Below, one piece after another: positions 5,907 to 7,717 of a stretch of DNA of 7,717 nt (position 1 is the stretch's first letter; each line of letters begins with the position of its first letter). The notes beneath the pieces were generated by a model. The model ran no database searches. It was given only the letters and a program-made list of their open reading frames with translations, and was not told where the DNA came from. A program made the translations under genes and the position numbers. The stretch lies in contig CAYTPE010000053.1 in the NCBI GenBank assembly GCA_964439885.1, forward strand, positions 1 to 7,717, written 5' to 3'. The stretch comes from CAYTPE01 sp964439885 (GTDB taxonomy: Bacteria > Patescibacteriota > Patescibacteriia > Magasanikbacterales > GWA2-37-8).

Positions 5907-5975
5907 TGTCATGCTGAACTTGTTTCAGCGTCTGGTCGGAGTTTGGCCAGACCCTGAAACAAGTTCAGGGTGACA
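5907..5975. repeat. 69-nt near-perfect palindrome between ftsE and ftsX
   Basis: Bases 5907-5937 pair with 5945-5975 across a 7-nt loop (5938-5944). Of 31 opposed positions, 29 pair (two as G-T) and only two mismatch (G5913/G5969 and C5929/C5953). Each arm also contains its own small inverted repeat: CTGAACTTGTTTCAG (5914-5928) and CTGAAACAAGTTCAG (5954-5968). No T-run follows, so it is not an intrinsic terminator. It resembles a REP-like or miniature palindromic element and may affect ftsE/ftsX mRNA stability; both statements are inference. Confidence 0.85.
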
Positions 5976-5986
5976 ATAATAAGATT

Positions 5987-6895
5987 ATGCATTCATTTCT
6001 CCGCGTTATCAAATTCGCGTTTCAAGACATGGCCCGCAACCTCGGCCTCTCATTCATGACCGTGTTTATTTTGGTGCTCATGCTTTTGTCGGTGAACACG
6101 CTCTGGTCCATGGACGCGGTCACGAAAGAAGCCGTCGGGCTGGTGAAAAACGAAGTCACTGTCAGCTTTTATCTCAACCCCAGTATTTCCGACAAAGATG
6201 TCACCACACTTCAAAGCTACATCGCTTCATATCAGGAGGTACAAAGCGTCCATGTGCTCAGTCGTGAAGATGTGCTCAAATCGTTTCAGCAGCGTCATCA
6301 ATTTAGTGGTGAAGTGCTTCAGGCGCTCGGCGAGCTTGGTTCCAATCCGTTTGGGCCAACCATCGTGGTACAGACCAAAGAGCCGGGCGACTACAAAAAG
6401 ATTATCCAAGCGCTCGATACGCCTGATTACGACAAAATTATCGATGGCAAGAGTTTCGAAGGTCACGAAGAAGCCCTCGATCGCATTCAAACCATCACCA
6501 ACAAAATCGAGCAAGTGGGCCTCGGCATGTCACTGCTGTTCGCGCTTATCGCGTTTCTCATCATTTTCAACATGGTACGCGTAGCAATTAATACCCAACG
6601 TACCGAAATCAGCATCAAACGTCTGGTGGGGGCAAGTAATTGGTTTATACGGGCTCCGTATCTTGTCCAGTCGGTATTTTTCACGCTTCTGAGCATTAGC
6701 CTCACTGCCGCTATTATGTACTTTGCTTGTCGCTGGCTTGATACCTATCTCGGAGTCGTCTTCCCCAACAATTTTTCACTGAGTGTGTATTACAACACGC
6801 ATCTTATCTTCTTGTTTGGCTTGCAGACGGTGGCCGTACTTTTGCTCACCGTGCTCTCGAGCAGTCTTGCCATGCGACGACAATTAAAAGTATAG
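5987..6895 (+). CDS. ftsX: Cell division protein FtsX
   Basis: This is the membrane partner of FtsE. It has the FtsX arrangement: an amphipathic N-terminus with FAFQDMARN, a first membrane helix (about 19-42), a large extracytoplasmic domain (about 43-176), then three more helices (about 177-200, 227-248 and 272-295) and a short basic cytoplasmic end. The stretch RVAINTQRTEISIKRLVGAS between helices 2 and 3 is the family's conserved cytoplasmic coupling segment. The external domain in other species binds hydrolase activators such as EnvC or hydrolases such as PcsB and RipC; the partner here is not visible, though the peptidoglycan-binding protein at the left edge shows that wall-binding proteins are encoded nearby. 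At 302 residues it matches the shorter Gram-positive type and not the 352-residue E. coli protein. The ATG at 5987 lacks a Shine-Dalgarno motif and lies 11 nt after the palindrome, which could influence its translation. Confidence 0.95.
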   Translation: MHSFLRVIKFAFQDMARNLGLSFMTVFILVLMLLSVNTLWSMDAVTKEAVGLVKNEVTVSFYLNPSISDKDVTTLQSYIASYQEVQSVHVLSREDVLKSFQQRHQFSGEVLQALGELGSNPFGPTIVVQTKEPGDYKKIIQALDTPDYDKIIDGKSFEGHEEALDRIQTITNKIEQVGLGMSLLFALIAFLIIFNMVRVAINTQRTEISIKRLVGASNWFIRAPYLVQSVFFTLLSISLTAAIMYFACRWLDTYLGVVFPNNFSLSVYYNTHLIFLFGLQTVAVLLLTVLSSSLAMRRQLKV

Positions 6896-6969
6896 ATTGA
6901 AAGTCTACTAAACGCGCTTACAAGTCAACAATATTTTTATATTTTGAAATCAACACAAAATAATTGTAT

Positions 6970-7717
6970 ATGAGTGAAATTCCGGCAAAACCAGATAATC
7001 TTACAGCTGGCCATAAAGAAGAAGAGTGGATGAGTGAACTACCAAAAGGTTTGAAAGCCTTTTTAACTCTACCTACGAGGGAATCTCATGCCGACGCTCC
7101 GAGTGGAGCAAATGCCCTGCAGCACTTTAAATTAAACGAATGGGGCAATATTTTCTTTGTACAAACTACTTTGAAAAGCGAGCTTGATCATCTTGGTAAA
7201 ATCGAATTATTTTTTAAAACATGGGAAACACAATGCCAAAAGGTTGTTACTGAGGTTCAATCAGTGAGAGTTCACAGAGCGCAACTTGTACAGGGTATCA
7301 GTGCATTAAAATCAGAAATACAGAAATATCAAGAAACGAAACTGCTTAAAGCTGAAGCAAGAGAAAGTGATGAAACTACCTTAAAAGGGATGCGAGCTAT
7401 AGAAGATGAAGAAAAAATAGATAACGATATAGGGATAGCTCAAAGAAGTCTCTCCGTGTTGTCCGCTTCACTGCAGTCACTTGAAGGTGCAGAAGCAAAA
7501 ATTTGCAAAGCACTCGAAAAAAAAAGAGATGCAGAGTTACATGCAATTTCCACCATTATTACCACACTCCACGATCTACAGCCCCAAGTGAGAGAAATAG
7601 TTGAATTATTTCCATCTTTAGAAGAGTTACTCTTACAGCAAATTTCTGTTGAATATCCAAGTGTTAGCGCTGAACTAGTTGTAGACAAGTTTTTAAAAGG
7701 TAGTTTGAGAGCACGCG
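6970..7717 (+). CDS. Unrecognised coiled-coil protein (3' partial)
   Basis: The frame from ATG 6970 stays open to the right edge (249 codons), so the stop lies outside. I do not recognise a family. The protein begins MSEIPAKPDNLTAGHKEEEW with no signal peptide or membrane helix, has a mixed region up to about residue 85 (with WGNIFFVQTTLK), then a long helical, Glu/Lys/Gln-rich stretch (about 85-215) with heptad-like spacing, and a segment rich in Leu and Glu near the edge (LFPSLEELLLQQ). A cytoplasmic coiled-coil protein is likely. Base composition drops to about 37-40% GC in sampled lines, against about 50% in a sampled line of ftsX, and AAA/GAA/TTA codons are frequent. There is no Shine-Dalgarno motif. 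The 74-nt gap after ftsX shows no terminator and only weak promoter-like AT-rich sequence, so its transcription is unclear. A second in-frame ATG (7030) is possible but would drop 20 residues. Confidence 0.75.
   Translation, partial: MSEIPAKPDNLTAGHKEEEWMSELPKGLKAFLTLPTRESHADAPSGANALQHFKLNEWGNIFFVQTTLKSELDHLGKIELFFKTWETQCQKVVTEVQSVRVHRAQLVQGISALKSEIQKYQETKLLKAEARESDETTLKGMRAIEDEEKIDNDIGIAQRSLSVLSASLQSLEGAEAKICKALEKKRDAELHAISTIITTLHDLQPQVREIVELFPSLEELLLQQISVEYPSVSAELVVDKFLKGSLRAR

Noticed and set aside
5907..5986. Palindrome as an intrinsic terminator of ftsE
   Set aside because: The right arm is followed by ACAATAATAAGATT, with no T-run, and the gene after it is the functional partner ftsX.
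6939..6969. Promoter for the last gene (TATATT 6939-6944 or TTGAAA 6945-6950)
   Set aside because: Neither element has a convincing partner at the right spacing; in such AT-rich sequence these matches are expected by chance.
1..7717. UGA recoded as glycine, as in some Patescibacteria
   Set aside because: TGA ends the Mur ligase and NIF3-type genes at expected positions and no conserved domain is interrupted by TGA.

Overview
The window looks like a piece of a Patescibacteria (candidate phyla radiation, Parcubacteria-type) chromosome. The evidence is a compact layout of short genes nearly all on the + strand, Shine-Dalgarno motifs that are mostly missing, tRNA genes without an encoded CCA end, and reduced versions of cell-wall and division proteins (a Mur ligase without its N-terminal domain, a 127-residue FtsB/DivIC, a 302-residue FtsX). 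TGA is used as a normal stop and no gene needs TGA to be read through, so the UGA=Gly code of Gracilibacteria/SR1 does not apply. This assignment is an inference from style; no marker gene here fixes the lineage.

Layout, left to right. Bases 1-1611: the 3' part of an exported or surface protein with SBBP beta-propeller repeats, two IPT/TIG domains, a Ser/Thr-rich linker and a C-terminal peptidoglycan-binding domain. 1635-2933: a MurE-like Mur ligase. 2936-2964: a probable promoter with an extended -10. 2983-3366: an FtsB/DivIC-like division protein. 3379-4471: a membrane-anchored parvulin-type foldase interrupted by a 10-N scaffold gap. 4487-4557: tRNA-Gly(CCC). 4592-4924: a stand-alone NIF3/YqfO-type domain protein. 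4940-5021: a 9-nt-period repeat forming a large hairpin. 5029-5101: tRNA-Thr(CGT), followed by an intrinsic terminator and then a promoter with the same extended -10 as above. 5216-5896 and 5987-6895: ftsE and ftsX, separated by a 69-nt near-perfect palindrome. 6970 to the right edge: an unrecognised, AT-richer coiled-coil gene that runs off the window.

Most genes share one theme, the building and division of the cell envelope. The Mur ligase acts on peptidoglycan precursors in the cytoplasm, the FtsB/DivIC-like protein belongs to the septal complex, FtsEX usually controls peptidoglycan hydrolases at the septum, the parvulin folds exported proteins, and the first gene ends in a wall-binding domain. 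I see no CRISPR array, insertion sequence, toxin-antitoxin pair or phage gene. The points most worth a second look are the altered amino-acid-selecting motif of the Mur ligase, the apparent permuted order of the parvulin elements, the two intergenic repeat structures, and the unrecognised last gene.
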